This document shows, piece after piece, positions 1 through 9,187 of a stretch of DNA of 64,000 nucleotides; position 1 is the stretch's first letter; each line of letters begins with the position of its first letter. Under the pieces are notes generated by a model. The model made no database searches. It was not told where the DNA came from and saw nothing but the letters and a program-made list of their open reading frames with translations. The position numbers were made by a program, and so were the translations under genes. The DNA is from Marinobacter halotolerans (GTDB lineage: Bacteria > Pseudomonadota > Gammaproteobacteria > Pseudomonadales > Oleiphilaceae), in the NCBI RefSeq assembly GCF_008795985.1, contig NZ_VMHP01000001.1:1116001-1180000 (forward strand), given 5' to 3'.

Positions 1-267
1 GTTCACAACGCAGACCCGGACACCTTCCATCAATGGTTCGAGCTGATGGGCATGCAACGGCACCTGAAGGCCGCTGGCATTTTCGCCCGGCTGGATATCC
101 GCGATGGCAAGCCCGGCTACCTTGGCGACATTCCCCGCACCGTCTGTTACCTGGTGCATGCCAGTGGCCAGCAACCGGCGCTGAGACACTTCCACGAGTG
201 GCTGACCGACCGGGTGCTGCCGGCCATTGAAGAAACCATCGGTTCCGTGGAGACCCGCCACCTGTGA
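1..267 (+). CDS. amgK: AmgK, anomeric MurNAc/GlcNAc kinase (C-terminal fragment)
   Basis: The window opens inside this gene, and 88 C-terminal residues remain in frame 1. The visible part (LVHASGQQPALRHFHEWLTD near the end) fits the C-terminal helices of an aminoglycoside-phosphotransferase-fold sugar kinase. The main argument is context: its stop overlaps the GTG start of murU by 4 bp, as in the Pseudomonas amgK-murU pair. AmgK phosphorylates N-acetylmuramic acid at C1, so that MurU can make UDP-MurNAc and bypass de novo synthesis during peptidoglycan recycling. The catalytic motifs lie outside the window, so the name rests on pairing and general resemblance. Confidence 0.75.
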   Translation, partial: VHNADPDTFHQWFELMGMQRHLKAAGIFARLDIRDGKPGYLGDIPRTVCYLVHASGQQPALRHFHEWLTDRVLPAIEETIGSVETRHL

Positions 268-944
268 AAGCCATGATTCTTGCGGCGGGTAAAGGCGAAC
301 GCATGCGGCCGCTGACGCTGACCACGCCAAAACCTATGCTCCGCGCCGGGGGCAAGCCGCTGATCGTGCACCATCTGGAAAATCTTCAGCGTGCAGGTTT
401 CCGGGAGCTCGTGATAAATCATGCCTGGCTGGGCACACAGATCGAGGAAGCGCTGGGCGATGGCAATGAATTCGGCGTCCGCATTACCTACTCGGCCGAG
501 GGCGAACCGCTGGAAACAGCGGGCGGAATCGTCAAAGCCCTGCCCCTGCTCACCGAATCCGGCGACGACTGGTTTGCGGTGATCAATGGCGATATCTGGT
601 GCGACTTCGATCCTGGCAATCTGACACCGCCCGCAGGTGCAGATGCATTGCTAGTGCTCACCGACAATCCAGAGCACAACCCACAGGGCGATTTCAGCCT
701 GGATGAACAGGGCCGCGTGGTTAAGGACGGCGCCGAAAAACTCACGTTCACCGGCATCAGCCTGCTCCATCGTCGACTGTTTGACGGACTGGAAGCGGGC
801 CCGCTGAAACTGGCGCCGATCCTTCATGAGGCCATTGCCAGGGGCCGGGTGCGGGGTATTCACCATACCGGCCAGTGGATGGATATCGGAACGCCGGACC
901 GGCTAAAGGAACTGGATACGCTTCTGGCACGGGGAAAGGCCTGA
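264..944 (+). CDS. murU: MurU, N-acetylmuramate-1-phosphate uridylyltransferase
   Basis: This 226-residue protein is a sugar-1-phosphate nucleotidyltransferase. The N-terminal signature LAAGKGERMRPLT (about residues 6-18) binds the nucleotide. ETAGGI near residue 85 and NGDIW near residue 110 (metal-binding Asp) follow as expected. The short length, without a left-handed beta-helix, fits MurU rather than GlmU or glucose-1-phosphate thymidylyltransferase. The start is the GTG of a GTGA overlap with the upstream kinase, which implies translational coupling. It converts MurNAc-1-P and UTP to UDP-MurNAc in the cytoplasm for wall recycling, a route known to give intrinsic fosfomycin tolerance in pseudomonads. 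Confidence 0.9.
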   Translation: MKAMILAAGKGERMRPLTLTTPKPMLRAGGKPLIVHHLENLQRAGFRELVINHAWLGTQIEEALGDGNEFGVRITYSAEGEPLETAGGIVKALPLLTESGDDWFAVINGDIWCDFDPGNLTPPAGADALLVLTDNPEHNPQGDFSLDEQGRVVKDGAEKLTFTGISLLHRRLFDGLEAGPLKLAPILHEAIARGRVRGIHHTGQWMDIGTPDRLKELDTLLARGKA

Positions 945-947
945 ACC

Positions 948-1703
948 ATGGCATCTAAAACGCCGGACAACACATTGCCTCGTCGCATGGAAGCCGAATT
1001 CACCAGCCTGCTGGGTGAGCTGTCTGCCTGCGGCCACCAGGCCAGCGAACTGATGGTTCGCACCCGGCTGCCGGGTTGGTGCCGCCGCAGTCTGTTTTTC
1101 TTTCTGGGCTACATCGCCAAAGCCGACGGGCGCGTAACCGAGAAAGACATCGGCTTTGCCGAAACCCTGATGCGGGCTCTTCGACTCTCCCAGCGCCAGC
1201 GCCGCAAGGCCATACGGCAGTTCCAGCAAGGTAAAAAGGCCGACACCATTCCCAGGGGCCGGGCCCTGCGGCTGCGGATCTCCCACCGGCTATGGCCCTC
1301 ACCGTCGCTGCGGGTTGCCATCTGCCTGTGCCACGCTGCCCAGCTTTCCGGCCGCCCCGGCAAAAAGCGGCGATACCGGTGCGAGGACGCCATTGACCAG
1401 ATGGGCCTGCCCATCGGTATCAGTGATGACATTCTGGACAGCTATGCCAGCAAAGTCTGGATTACCGAACCGGAAACCCAGGCCCAACCCACCACCTATG
1501 AACAGGCGCTGCAGTTGCTGGGGGTTACCCGGCGGGACTCACGGGCGGAGGTTAAACGCGCCTATCGCAAACGGGTATCCGAGTGCCATCCAGACAAGCT
1601 GGCCCAGCGCAACCTGAGCGCCGCCGAACTGGCCCAGGCCAAGGACCGGCTGCTGCGATATCAGCAGGCCTGGGAATTGGTCGACCGCCGCCACCCGAAC
1701 TAG
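948..1703 (+). CDS. DjlA-like co-chaperone: TerB-like domain plus C-terminal J domain
   Basis: This 251-residue protein begins 3 nt after the murU stop. Residues of about 45-150 resemble a TerB/DjlA-type helical domain (FFLGYIAKADGRVTEKDI). The last 70 residues form a J domain with the essential HPD tripeptide at residues 214-216 in ECHPDK. E. coli DjlA has an N-terminal membrane anchor. None is obvious here, so this looks like a soluble relative. By family it should stimulate the ATPase of a DnaK-type Hsp70. The region of about residues 100-145 is unusually Arg-rich and fits the TerB family poorly. Confidence 0.75.
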   Translation: MASKTPDNTLPRRMEAEFTSLLGELSACGHQASELMVRTRLPGWCRRSLFFFLGYIAKADGRVTEKDIGFAETLMRALRLSQRQRRKAIRQFQQGKKADTIPRGRALRLRISHRLWPSPSLRVAICLCHAAQLSGRPGKKRRYRCEDAIDQMGLPIGISDDILDSYASKVWITEPETQAQPTTYEQALQLLGVTRRDSRAEVKRAYRKRVSECHPDKLAQRNLSAAELAQAKDRLLRYQQAWELVDRRHPN

Positions 1704-2617
1704 CGCTTCAGCCAGGCTGAAATACGGTTCGACAACTTGCGAGCCTCTCTTGCCTGTGGCTGCCGGGCCATTGCCACCGGCTGTCGCTCGTACCCACTGA
1801 TACCAGAGCGTTCCATGGCCGCTTCCCGCTCGCGGGCGACCCGGTCCAGCGTTTTATCGCCCGGGAAGGTACTGTAAAGCTCAAGAATCGAGGGCGACCT
1901 GGCCGAGGCCAGCAACTCCGTCAGACCGGAGGATTCGTCGGTATAGAATCGGGGGGCGATCCAGATCAGATCCGATGCCCGGCCGTCTGCCCTCACCTGA
2001 CGGGTAACATGACCCGCCGCCCGGCCAACCCCGACCAGCACGATTCTCTTGTACTCCCGCTCCTGCAGGGCGTCCACGGCGGCGTCAAGCGACGCCATCA
2101 CCCTCTCCCGATACTGCTCTAGGGCCTTGTCCGGGGGCACCGACTCCATGACATTGATCATCACCGACGACTTTTCCTCCGGTTCCTGTTCCTGGTCGGT
2201 CTCCTCGCCCTGGGCATCGGCAGGTTCACCAGCCGGTTCCGTGCCAGCCCCCGGGACGGTATTGTTCTGTTGCCGCAACCACTCCTGAACGGCGAAAGGC
2301 GGTGCCGGCAACCCCAGAGTCATCACCGCCCAGCCGGCCCGGCTCAGCGGCGCCCGCAGGGCATCCACCACTCCGGAGGCTGCGGATATACCTTCGTCTG
2401 CCAATATCACCAGCGCGCCTCGGGCAGGCAGCTCCTGCTCCGGCTGGAACAGCGCCAGGGTGGGCTCCTGGTCTTCGGCTGTCAGCCAGACCGCGGAATC
2501 CGGATGATTGCGGGCGATGGCTTCGGCCCCAAGGCCGGTTGAAACCATCGGCCTTTCGGCCGCCGCGACACTGGACACAATCATCAACACGGCGACAGGG
2601 ACGAGCAATATCTTCAC
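1700..2617 (-). CDS. DUF3530 family exported alpha/beta-hydrolase-like protein
   Basis: The favoured start is GTG at 2617, behind an AAGAGAG purine run. It begins a clean signal peptide (VKILLVPVAVLMIVSSVAAA, ending AxA), giving 305 residues. A longer start at 2656 would put charged residues before it. The body resembles DUF3530: a strand-turn segment (GALVILADEG) near residue 70 and VLVGVGRAAGHV near residue 195, where a hydrolase would carry a nucleophile elbow. An acidic low-complexity insert (EGEETDQEQEPEEK type) lies in the middle. The first few nt overlap the end of the DjlA-like gene tail to tail. The function is unknown; a periplasmic or outer-membrane hydrolase-like role is inferred from the fold only. 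Confidence 0.65.
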   Translation of the reverse strand: MKILLVPVAVLMIVSSVAAAERPMVSTGLGAEAIARNHPDSAVWLTAEDQEPTLALFQPEQELPARGALVILADEGISAASGVVDALRAPLSRAGWAVMTLGLPAPPFAVQEWLRQQNNTVPGAGTEPAGEPADAQGEETDQEQEPEEKSSVMINVMESVPPDKALEQYRERVMASLDAAVDALQEREYKRIVLVGVGRAAGHVTRQVRADGRASDLIWIAPRFYTDESSGLTELLASARSPSILELYSTFPGDKTLDRVAREREAAMERSGISGYERQPVAMARQPQAREARKLSNRISAWLKR

Positions 2618-2706
2618 CGGAGTCTCTCTTATTGGTGTGCGAAAAATGGCCTGCAAACTGTTAGACTAGCAGCTTCCCATGAGTACCGAGAGCATAGAGA
2701 GCCTTC

Positions 2707-3393
2707 ATGAATCCGTTCCAGATTGCCCCCTCCATTCTGTCCGCCGATTTTGCCCGACTCGGCGAAGAAGTCGATAACGTTCTGGCCGCCGGTGCCGACA
2801 TCGTGCATTTCGATGTCATGGACAATCACTACGTCCCCAACCTGACCATCGGCCCGATGGTATGCGAGGCCCTGCGCAAGCACGGCGTCACCGCCCCCAT
2901 CGACGTGCACCTGATGGTGTCACCGGTGGACGACCTGATCCGCATGTTTATCGACGCCGGTGCAACCTACATCACCTTTCACCCGGAAGCGTCCAATCAC
3001 ATTGACCGGTCGCTGCAACTGATCCGCGACGGCGGCTGCAAGGCGGGGCTGGTGTTCAATCCCGCCACATCCCTGCACTACATTGACCATGTCATGGACA
3101 AGCTGGACATGATCCTGCTGATGTCCGTGAACCCGGGTTTTGGTGGCCAGTCGTTTATCCCCGGCACCCTGGACAAATTGCGGGAAGCCCGCAAACGGAT
3201 TGACGCCAGCAACTACAACATCCGTCTGGAAATCGACGGCGGCGTGAAAACCGACAACATCTGCGCGATCGCCGAAGCGGGCGCGGATACCTTTGTGGCC
3301 GGGTCTGCCATCTTCAAGACCGACGACTATAAGGCCACCATCGATGCCATGCGCGCGGAACTGGAGTTGGCCCGCAAGAGCATCAGCCAATGA
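2707..3393 (+). CDS. rpe: Ribulose-phosphate 3-epimerase
   Basis: This 228-residue TIM-barrel epimerase interconverts ribulose-5-phosphate and xylulose-5-phosphate in the pentose phosphate pathway. Family signatures are present in order: [16 protein letters not shown] at the N terminus, [16 protein letters not shown] with metal-binding His and Asp, [13 protein letters not shown] (phosphate loop), and EIDGGV near residue 178 with the catalytic Asp. Length and motifs are normal. It overlaps gph by 4 bp (ATGA), and trpE follows, the same rpe-gph-trpE order as in Pseudomonas aeruginosa. Confidence 0.96.
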   Translation: MNPFQIAPSILSADFARLGEEVDNVLAAGADIVHFDVMDNHYVPNLTIGPMVCEALRKHGVTAPIDVHLMVSPVDDLIRMFIDAGATYITFHPEASNHIDRSLQLIRDGGCKAGLVFNPATSLHYIDHVMDKLDMILLMSVNPGFGGQSFIPGTLDKLREARKRIDASNYNIRLEIDGGVKTDNICAIAEAGADTFVAGSAIFKTDDYKATIDAMRAELELARKSISQ

Positions 3394-4079
3394 GTCTTGC
3401 CGGGCTGTTCAGCCCACGGTGGCCGGGGGTGGCGCTGTTTGATCTGGACGGCACGCTGGTAGACAGTGCCCCGGACCTGGCTGCAGCCGTCGACACCATG
3501 CTGGAGCAACTGGGACGCCGCAAAGCCGGCCCTGACAATGTTCGCAACTGGGTTGGCAACGGTGCCTCCGTACTGGTGCGCCGGGCACTGGCAGGCAAAG
3601 CCGACTGGGAACCGGCCACGGCAAAAGACGAGGCCCTTTACAAGGACGCCCTGTCACTGTTTTTTTACGCCTACGAAAAGGCCAACGGGCAACACGCCAA
3701 ACTCTATGAAGGCGTTGAACCCTGCCTGCAGCGACTGACCGAATACGGATGCCGCCTGGGTGTGGTCACCAACAAGCCGGAGCAGTTTGTTGCGCCGTTA
3801 ATGAAACAGATGGGCATCGACCACTACTTCAAGATCTGCGTGGGTGGCGACACTCTGCCAGTAAAGAAACCCGACCCGGCGCCACTGATTCACGCCATGG
3901 AAGCACTGGGCGGCACCCGCGGCACCACGGTAATGATCGGCGATTCCGCGGCCGACATCAGCGCCGCCCGGGCCGCCAGCATCCCATGCGTGGCGGTGCG
4001 CTACGGCTATAATTTCGGAGCACCGGCGGATGCACTCAGGGCCGACGCAACGGTTGATTCGCTGACACAGCTTTTGTAA
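3390..4079 (+). CDS. gph: Phosphoglycolate phosphatase (HAD superfamily)
   Basis: This 229-residue HAD hydrolase carries motif [15 protein letters not shown] near residues 17-30 (nucleophile Asp), motif II VVTNKP, a conserved Lys in VKKPDPAPL, and motif [15 protein letters not shown] with the metal-binding Asp residues. It removes phosphate from 2-phosphoglycolate formed during repair of 3'-phosphoglycolate DNA ends and other side reactions. The start overlaps rpe. The trp leader follows its stop directly, and a candidate promoter for trpE overlaps the last codons. Confidence 0.93.
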   Translation: MSLAGLFSPRWPGVALFDLDGTLVDSAPDLAAAVDTMLEQLGRRKAGPDNVRNWVGNGASVLVRRALAGKADWEPATAKDEALYKDALSLFFYAYEKANGQHAKLYEGVEPCLQRLTEYGCRLGVVTNKPEQFVAPLMKQMGIDHYFKICVGGDTLPVKKPDPAPLIHAMEALGGTRGTTVMIGDSAADISAARAASIPCVAVRYGYNFGAPADALRADATVDSLTQLL

Positions 4080-4082
4080 TCT
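4054..4082 (+). promoter_or_regulatory. Candidate promoter for the trp leader/trpE
   Basis: TTGATT at 4054-4059 is separated by 17 bp from TAATCT at 4077-4082, overlapping the end of gph. The -35 is good and the -10 is poor, so this is only a candidate. It would start a transcript about 40 nt before the leader peptide. Confidence 0.3.
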
Positions 4083-4127
4083 CACAGGACGTTGATTTTG
4101 AAACTTTTCATTCGGGAGATTCCTGCC

Positions 4128-4220
4128 ATGCAGGGACTGAATCTGACTGCAGATCGCGGCGCGCATAGCAGCGTACTGACCAGCCGCACGACTCGCTGGT
4201 GGCGATGGCGCACGGCTTGA
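4128..4220 (+). CDS. trpL: trp operon leader peptide (30 residues, Trp-Trp-Arg-Trp)
   Basis: A short reading frame opens at ATG 4128 behind a good GGGAG ribosome site (4114-4118, 9-nt spacing) and closes at TGA 4218-4220. Its C terminus reads TTRWWRWRTA: three Trp codons within four positions, 77 nt before trpE. Trp is otherwise rare, so this is the classic attenuation arrangement in which ribosome stalling senses charged tRNA-Trp. No hairpin with a U-tract is visible before trpE. The clearest structure is a GGCAC...GTGCC stem at about 4233-4263, so the mechanism may not be plain intrinsic termination. Confidence 0.85.
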   Translation: MQGLNLTADRGAHSSVLTSRTTRWWRWRTA

Positions 4221-4297
4221 GCTTGCCCTTTCATGGCACATGACAGCGATGACCGTTGCCGTGCCAAATTGCAGAACAGATGTCAGGAACTACTCTC

Positions 4298-5785
4298 ATG
4301 ATACCCGAGCAATTCGCCGAGCTTGCACAGGCCGGCTATAACCGCATCCCCGTTTACCGCGAAGTTCTGGCCGACCTGGATACGCCGCTGAGTACCTACC
4401 TCAAGCTGGCCAGTGGCCCCTATTCCTACCTGTTTGAATCCGTGCAGGGCGGCGAGAAATGGGGCCGATACTCCATCATCGGCCTGCCCAGCGTGGAAGT
4501 GTTGAAGGTGTACGGTGAAAAAATCACCATCACCCGCTCCGGACAGGTGGTTGAAGAAGCCACTGCCGATGACCCGCTGGCCTTTATCGAGGACTACCAG
4601 ACCCGCTTCAACGCCCCGGACCTGGAAGAGCTGCCCAGATTCAATGGCGGCCTGGTGGGCTACTTCGGCTATGACACGGTCCGCTACATCGAGCCCCGGC
4701 TCAAGCCAAGCTGCCCGCCGGACCAGATCGGCACAGCGGACATCCTGTTGATGGTGTCGGACGAAATCGTGGTGTTCGACAACCTCCGGGGCAAACTGCA
4801 CCTGATTGTGCACGCCGATCCGAATGAAGACGGCGCTTACGAGAAAGCCCAGAAGCGGATCGACGAGCTGGAGTCCCGGCTGCACCGGCAGACCTCCGAT
4901 GCGCCCCAGACGCCGGCTCATCTCAGCGGTAAAACCGTCGACGAGAGCGATTTCGTCTCCGGCTTCAACCAGGACAAATTCGAAGCGGCCGTGGGCAAGA
5001 TCAAGGAATACGTGCTGGACGGCGACGTGATGCAGACGGTGATTTCCCAGCGCATGTCGATTCCGTTCGAGGCACCACCGCTGAACCTGTATCGCTCGTT
5101 GCGGGTTCTGAATCCGTCGCCCTACATGTATTTCCTGGATCTGGACGACTTCCACATCGTCGGTTCGTCACCGGAAATCCTGGCGCGGGTGGAAGATGAC
5201 GAAGTCACCGTTCGCCCCATCGCCGGCACCCGCAAACGCGGCGCCACCGATGCCGAAGACAAGGCCCTGGAAAGTGAACTGCTGGCCGACCCCAAGGAAA
5301 TTGCCGAGCACCTGATGCTGATCGACCTGGGCCGCAACGACGCCGGCCGCGTATCAGAAACCGGCACGGTGAAGCTGACCGACAAGATGATCGTGGAGCG
5401 CTACTCCCACGTGATGCACATTGTCTCCAACGTCACCGGCCGTCTGAAAGAGAACACCAGCTGCCTGGACGTACTGCGGGCCACCCTGCCGGCAGGCACG
5501 CTGAGCGGCGCGCCGAAGATCCGCGCCATGGAAATCATCGACGAGCTGGAGCCGGTAAAACGCGGCGTCTACGGCGGTGCCGTAGGCTATCTGTCGTTCA
5601 ACGGCAACATGGACACGGCCATTGCTATCCGCACCGCCGTGATCAAGGACCAGACCCTGCACATCCAGGCAGGGGCCGGCGTGGTAGCCGATTCGGTGCC
5701 CCGCCTCGAGTGGAAAGAAACCATGAACAAGGGCCGCGCGATCTTCCGCGCGGTAGCCATGACCTACAACGATTTCGACCACTGA
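4298..5785 (+). CDS. trpE: Anthranilate synthase component I
   Basis: This 495-residue chorismate-utilising enzyme makes anthranilate together with TrpG. The chosen start, ATG 4298, follows CAGGA with about 9-nt spacing; an upstream in-frame ATG at 4256 would add 14 unlikely residues. The N-terminal domain carries the Trp feedback site ([18 protein letters not shown] and NPSPYMYFL). The catalytic domain shows [19 protein letters not shown] and [21 protein letters not shown]. The gene is preceded by a Trp-rich leader, so both enzyme feedback and leader control are expected. trpG begins 16 nt downstream. Confidence 0.97.
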   Translation: MIPEQFAELAQAGYNRIPVYREVLADLDTPLSTYLKLASGPYSYLFESVQGGEKWGRYSIIGLPSVEVLKVYGEKITITRSGQVVEEATADDPLAFIEDYQTRFNAPDLEELPRFNGGLVGYFGYDTVRYIEPRLKPSCPPDQIGTADILLMVSDEIVVFDNLRGKLHLIVHADPNEDGAYEKAQKRIDELESRLHRQTSDAPQTPAHLSGKTVDESDFVSGFNQDKFEAAVGKIKEYVLDGDVMQTVISQRMSIPFEAPPLNLYRSLRVLNPSPYMYFLDLDDFHIVGSSPEILARVEDDEVTVRPIAGTRKRGATDAEDKALESELLADPKEIAEHLMLIDLGRNDAGRVSETGTVKLTDKMIVERYSHVMHIVSNVTGRLKENTSCLDVLRATLPAGTLSGAPKIRAMEIIDELEPVKRGVYGGAVGYLSFNGNMDTAIAIRTAVIKDQTLHIQAGAGVVADSVPRLEWKETMNKGRAIFRAVAMTYNDFDH

Positions 5786-5801
5786 GGCGGAGGACAAGAT
5801 T

Positions 5802-6380
5802 ATGTTGCTGATGATCGATAACTACGATTCCTTCACCTACAACGTGGTGCAGTATCTGGCAGAGCTGGGTGCGGACGTGCAGGTGTACCGGAATGATGAA
5901 ATCACCATCGAGAAGATTGAAGAACTGAACCCGGAGCGCCTGGTAATCTCGCCCGGCCCCTGCACGCCCAACGAGGCGGGCATTTCCATGGCAGCCATCG
6001 AACACTTCGCGGGCAAGCTTCCGATTCTGGGCGTGTGCCTGGGCCATCAGGCCATCGGCCAGGTATTCGGCGGCAATGTCATCCGCGCCGGGCGGGTCAT
6101 GCACGGCAAGGTGTCGCCGGTGTTCCATCGGGACCAGGGCGTATTTCGTGGCCTGAACAATCCGCTTCAGGCAACCCGCTATCACAGCCTGGTCATCGAA
6201 AAAGAGTCACTGCCGGATTGCCTGGAAGTCACCGCCTGGACCCGCCACGATGACGGCTCGGTAGAGGAAATCATGGGCGTCCGACACAAGACCCTGCCCA
6301 TCGAAGGCGTTCAGTTCCACCCTGAGTCGATTATGACTGAGCAGGGGCATGAGCTGCTTCGGAACTTTCTCCGGGGTTAG
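5802..6380 (+). CDS. trpG: Anthranilate synthase component II (glutamine amidotransferase)
   Basis: This 192-residue class I glutamine amidotransferase supplies ammonia to TrpE. It starts [18 protein letters not shown]. The nucleophile Cys is in [11 protein letters not shown] near residue 79, and the His/Glu pair is in QFHPESIM near residue 170. GGAGG sits 10 nt before the ATG. The same subunit often serves aminodeoxychorismate synthase (PabA role) in this group. It is joined to trpE but separated from trpD by a 263-bp gap holding a repeat-like element. Confidence 0.95.
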   Translation: MLLMIDNYDSFTYNVVQYLAELGADVQVYRNDEITIEKIEELNPERLVISPGPCTPNEAGISMAAIEHFAGKLPILGVCLGHQAIGQVFGGNVIRAGRVMHGKVSPVFHRDQGVFRGLNNPLQATRYHSLVIEKESLPDCLEVTAWTRHDDGSVEEIMGVRHKTLPIEGVQFHPESIMTEQGHELLRNFLRG

Positions 6381-6643
6381 TTTTGTTTGTTGGCCTCGGG
6401 GGCTGGATCTGGATTCGGTCAACGAGGGGGATCGCCTTCCCAAACCGTGCGGAGCCATGGATGGCGGAGCCCGAGCCGCACAGGGACGTCTTGAGGCGAT
6501 TTTGCGAAGTAGCTATCCCACCCAGCGGCCATGCACCCAGGCCAGAGGGCTGACCGAGCAAGAGGTCCTACACTAGCCAGGAACTTGCTAAGCTAGAACC
6601 AAACACAGAATACAAGAAGCAGATTGACCCAAGGGGCCCACGA
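6381..6643 (+). repeat. trpG-trpD gap with repeat-like hairpin element
   Basis: I find no convincing gene in this gap, although an open frame runs through it. Its core is palindromic: GCCATGGATGGC at 6454-6465 lies inside a longer inverted pair, GTGCGG (6447-6452) and CCGCAC (6476-6481), followed by CAGGGACGTCTTGAGGCGA. The ATGGATGG...CAGGGACG pattern resembles dispersed intergenic elements that I remember from marine gammaproteobacteria. No second copy is visible in this window, so the repeat status is inference. Confidence 0.4.
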
Positions 6644-7672
6644 ATGGACATGAAAGAAGCACTGAACCGCATTGCCTCCAACCTGGATTTATCCACGGAG
6701 GAAATGAAGGACGTTATGCGGATCGTCATGAAAGGCGAGGCCAGCGATGCGCAGATCGGGGCGTTTCTGATGGGGCTGCGCCTGAAGAGTGAAACCATTG
6801 ACGAAATCGCCGGCGCCACCGAGGTGATGCGTGAGCTGGCGACCAAGGTCACCGTGAATGCCGAGCCGCTGGTGGACATTGTTGGCACCGGCGGTGACGG
6901 GGCCAATCTGTTTAATGTGTCCACCGCTGCGTCTTTTGTCGTGGCTGCCGCCGGCGGTTTTGTGGCCAAGCATGGCAACCGGGCAGTTTCTTCGAAAAGC
7001 GGCAGTGCCGACCTGTTGGAAAAGCTGGGCATCAACCTGCAGATGGCGCCGGAAGAAGTGGCCCGGTGCGTGGAACAGATCGGCGTTGGCTTCATGTTTG
7101 CGCCCGCCCATCACAGCGCCATGAAACACGCCATTGGCCCGCGCAAGGAACTGGGCTGCCGCACCATTTTCAATATCCTTGGCCCAATGACCAACCCCGC
7201 CAGCGTCAAGCGCCAGCTGGTTGGCGTGTTCAACCGGGAGCTCTGTCGCCCAATGGCCGAAGTGCTTTACCGCCTCGGCGCGACGCACATCATGGTGGTG
7301 TGCGCCAAAGACGGCCTGGACGAAATCAGCCTTGCCAGTGCTACCCATGTAGCCGAACTTAAGGATGGCGAGATTACCGAGTACGACATGACGCCGGAAG
7401 ACGTTGGCATCAAGAGCCAATCGCTGGTCGGCCTGACCGTTGATACCGCAGACGATTCACTGAAACTGATCAAAGCCGCCTTTGGCCGGGGTCACGACGA
7501 AATGGCCGAGAAGGCCCGTGACCTTATTGCTCTCAATGCCGGAGCGGCGATTTATGTCGCCGGGCTGGCCAAGACCCCAACTGCTGGTGTCGACATGGCG
7601 CTCGATGCCATGGGCTCTGGGCTTGCTGCTGGCAAGATGTCGGAACTTGCCGACTTCTCCCAGTGCTTCTGA
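6644..7672 (+). CDS. trpD: Anthranilate phosphoribosyltransferase
   Basis: This 342-residue enzyme transfers phosphoribose from PRPP to anthranilate, the second step of tryptophan synthesis. Signatures are [17 protein letters not shown] near residue 80 (PRPP loop), [18 protein letters not shown] near residue 108, and the anthranilate-binding [22 protein letters not shown] region. The ATG follows AAGGGG. It is 16 nt from trpC, so trpD and trpC are one unit. The 263-bp gap upstream may hold its own promoter. Confidence 0.96.
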   Translation: MDMKEALNRIASNLDLSTEEMKDVMRIVMKGEASDAQIGAFLMGLRLKSETIDEIAGATEVMRELATKVTVNAEPLVDIVGTGGDGANLFNVSTAASFVVAAAGGFVAKHGNRAVSSKSGSADLLEKLGINLQMAPEEVARCVEQIGVGFMFAPAHHSAMKHAIGPRKELGCRTIFNILGPMTNPASVKRQLVGVFNRELCRPMAEVLYRLGATHIMVVCAKDGLDEISLASATHVAELKDGEITEYDMTPEDVGIKSQSLVGLTVDTADDSLKLIKAAFGRGHDEMAEKARDLIALNAGAAIYVAGLAKTPTAGVDMALDAMGSGLAAGKMSELADFSQCF

Positions 7673-7688
7673 TTAAACAGGCCTGAAA

Positions 7689-8510
7689 ATGACTGAAAGA
7701 CACCTGGACAAAACCCCCACGATTCTCCGGAAAATTGTTGACCGGAAATGGGAAGAAATTGACGAGCGCAAACGCGGGCTATCCATCGCCGACCTGAAAG
7801 CCATGGCCGGCGACCAGCCAGCTGCTCGCGGGTTTGCTGATGCCATGCGTTCACGCATCAACGCCAAAACCCCCGCCGTCATCGCCGAAATCAAAAAGGC
7901 CTCCCCCAGCAAAGGCGTCCTTCGCGACCCGTTTGAACCGGCCGCTATTGCTGAAAGCTACGAACAAGGCGGCGCGGCCTGCCTGTCAGTACTCACTGAC
8001 CAGGATTTCTTCCAGGGCCATGAAGACTTCCTCAAAGCCGCCCGCAACGCCTGCAGCCTGCCGGTGATTCGCAAGGATTTCATGGTGGCGCCCTATCAGG
8101 TGTACGAGAGCCGCGCAATCGGCGCCGACTGCATCCTGCTGATCGCCGCCTGCCTGACCCGTGACCAGATGCAGGAACTGGAAGGCATCGCCCACGACAT
8201 CGGGCTGGATGTTCTGGTGGAAGTGCATGACGGCGTGGAACTGGACGATGCGCTGACGCTGAAAACACCCCTGGTCGGCATCAACAACCGCAACCTGCAC
8301 ACCTTTGATGTCAGCCTGGATACCACCTTCGAACTGCATCACCGGATTTCGGAAGACCGGTTAACCATTACCGAAAGCGGCATCATGACGATTGATGATG
8401 TGAACGCCATGACAGAGCGGGGTATCTACGGTTTTCTGGTGGGTGAATCGTTCATGCGGGCAGAGGAACCAGGAAAAAGACTGAGCGAGTTTTTCTTTCC
8501 AGAACGCTAG
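7689..8510 (+). CDS. trpC: Indole-3-glycerol phosphate synthase
   Basis: This 273-residue monofunctional TIM-barrel enzyme closes the ring of CdRP to form indole-3-glycerol phosphate. It shows [15 protein letters not shown] (catalytic Lys region) near residue 66, [49 protein letters not shown] and ITESGI. There is no fused TrpF. In P. aeruginosa the next genes are vfr, osmC-like and speD. Here about 13.8 kb of other genes intervenes. Confidence 0.96.
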   Translation: MTERHLDKTPTILRKIVDRKWEEIDERKRGLSIADLKAMAGDQPAARGFADAMRSRINAKTPAVIAEIKKASPSKGVLRDPFEPAAIAESYEQGGAACLSVLTDQDFFQGHEDFLKAARNACSLPVIRKDFMVAPYQVYESRAIGADCILLIAACLTRDQMQELEGIAHDIGLDVLVEVHDGVELDDALTLKTPLVGINNRNLHTFDVSLDTTFELHHRISEDRLTITESGIMTIDDVNAMTERGIYGFLVGESFMRAEEPGKRLSEFFFPER

Positions 8511-8514
8511 CCCG

Positions 8515-8566
8515 TTCCTGCCTCGACCCTGGCTTTTGCGAGGTTCCCCCGAGGCTCGGGCCAGAA
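8515..8566. terminator. Possible hairpin between convergent trpC and DUF4202 gene
   Basis: This 56-bp convergent gap holds nested GC-rich complementarity: CCTCG/CGAGG, and CCCGA-GGC-TCGGG near the right end. There is no U-tract on either strand, so intrinsic termination is only possible, not clear. Confidence 0.3.
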
Positions 8567-9187
8567 CTAGCCCTCAGGATCAGCCAAAGCCTCCCGCAAC
8601 AACGCCAACAGATGCGGCGGCATCCCCTCCGCCAGCTTCAAAGCCGCCTCATGCCCCCGATGGGACATCTTGCCCCAGGTCCGGCGCACGATACGCAGCC
8701 ACTTCTCCCGGTCGTAATCCACCTTCTGCTCATAGAAATCAGCAAAATAACGCTCAAGGAACACCATGCACGCCACATCTTCCAGCAGCTGAGTGTCCTC
8801 ATCCTGGCGCAACTCCCGCTTGGTCAGAATGGTTTCCACCCGCTGACACTCATCCTCCGGAAAACCACACTGCGCCATGATTTCCGCCGCCCGACGACCG
8901 TGCATCCGACCGCAGGCCTGACGCCACTGGTAGTAGGCCTTGCGGCCCTCCGGGAAATCACTGCGGGGCATGGTCCAGCGTTCGATGTGCTGGGCCCGGC
9001 AGGCCACCTGCATGCGTGGGGAGGGCACGGGCTCCAGCTCGAACAGCCAGCGGGTCATGTGCAGACTGTAGGCGTATTCCTTGGGCAGCCATTGCCCATC
9101 AACCTGCTCCTGATTGGGGTCCGCCTTGTTGGCAGAATCAATGGCATTCAATGCACAGGCAAGAGGCTGCTCGGTACTCATAATCAC
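8567..9187 (-). CDS. DUF4202 family protein
   Basis: This 206-residue soluble protein matches the DUF4202 pattern in gross features: an early CALNAIDSANKADPN segment, a conserved ACRAQHIERWTMPRSDFPEGRKAY-like stretch (His/Arg-rich), then a helical HGRRAAEIMAQCGF region and FLERYFADF. The function is unknown. HxxER and the clustered His/Arg residues suggest a helical bundle, perhaps metal- or nucleotide-binding, but this is speculation. The start codon overlaps the stop of the upstream glutathione-transferase gene by 4 bp, so the two are co-expressed. ATG at 9181 is an alternative start. Confidence 0.7.
   Translation of the reverse strand: MIMSTEQPLACALNAIDSANKADPNQEQVDGQWLPKEYAYSLHMTRWLFELEPVPSPRMQVACRAQHIERWTMPRSDFPEGRKAYYQWRQACGRMHGRRAAEIMAQCGFPEDECQRVETILTKRELRQDEDTQLLEDVACMVFLERYFADFYEQKVDYDREKWLRIVRRTWGKMSHRGHEAALKLAEGMPPHLLALLREALADPEG

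Noticed and set aside
4220..4297. Intrinsic attenuator terminator before trpE.
   Set aside because: A hairpin can be drawn (GGCAC...GTGCC), but no U-tract follows, so I do not call it a terminator.
6349..6576. 75-codon plus-strand frame across the trpG-trpD gap.
   Set aside because: It starts inside trpG in another frame, and its sequence follows a palindromic repeat-like element.
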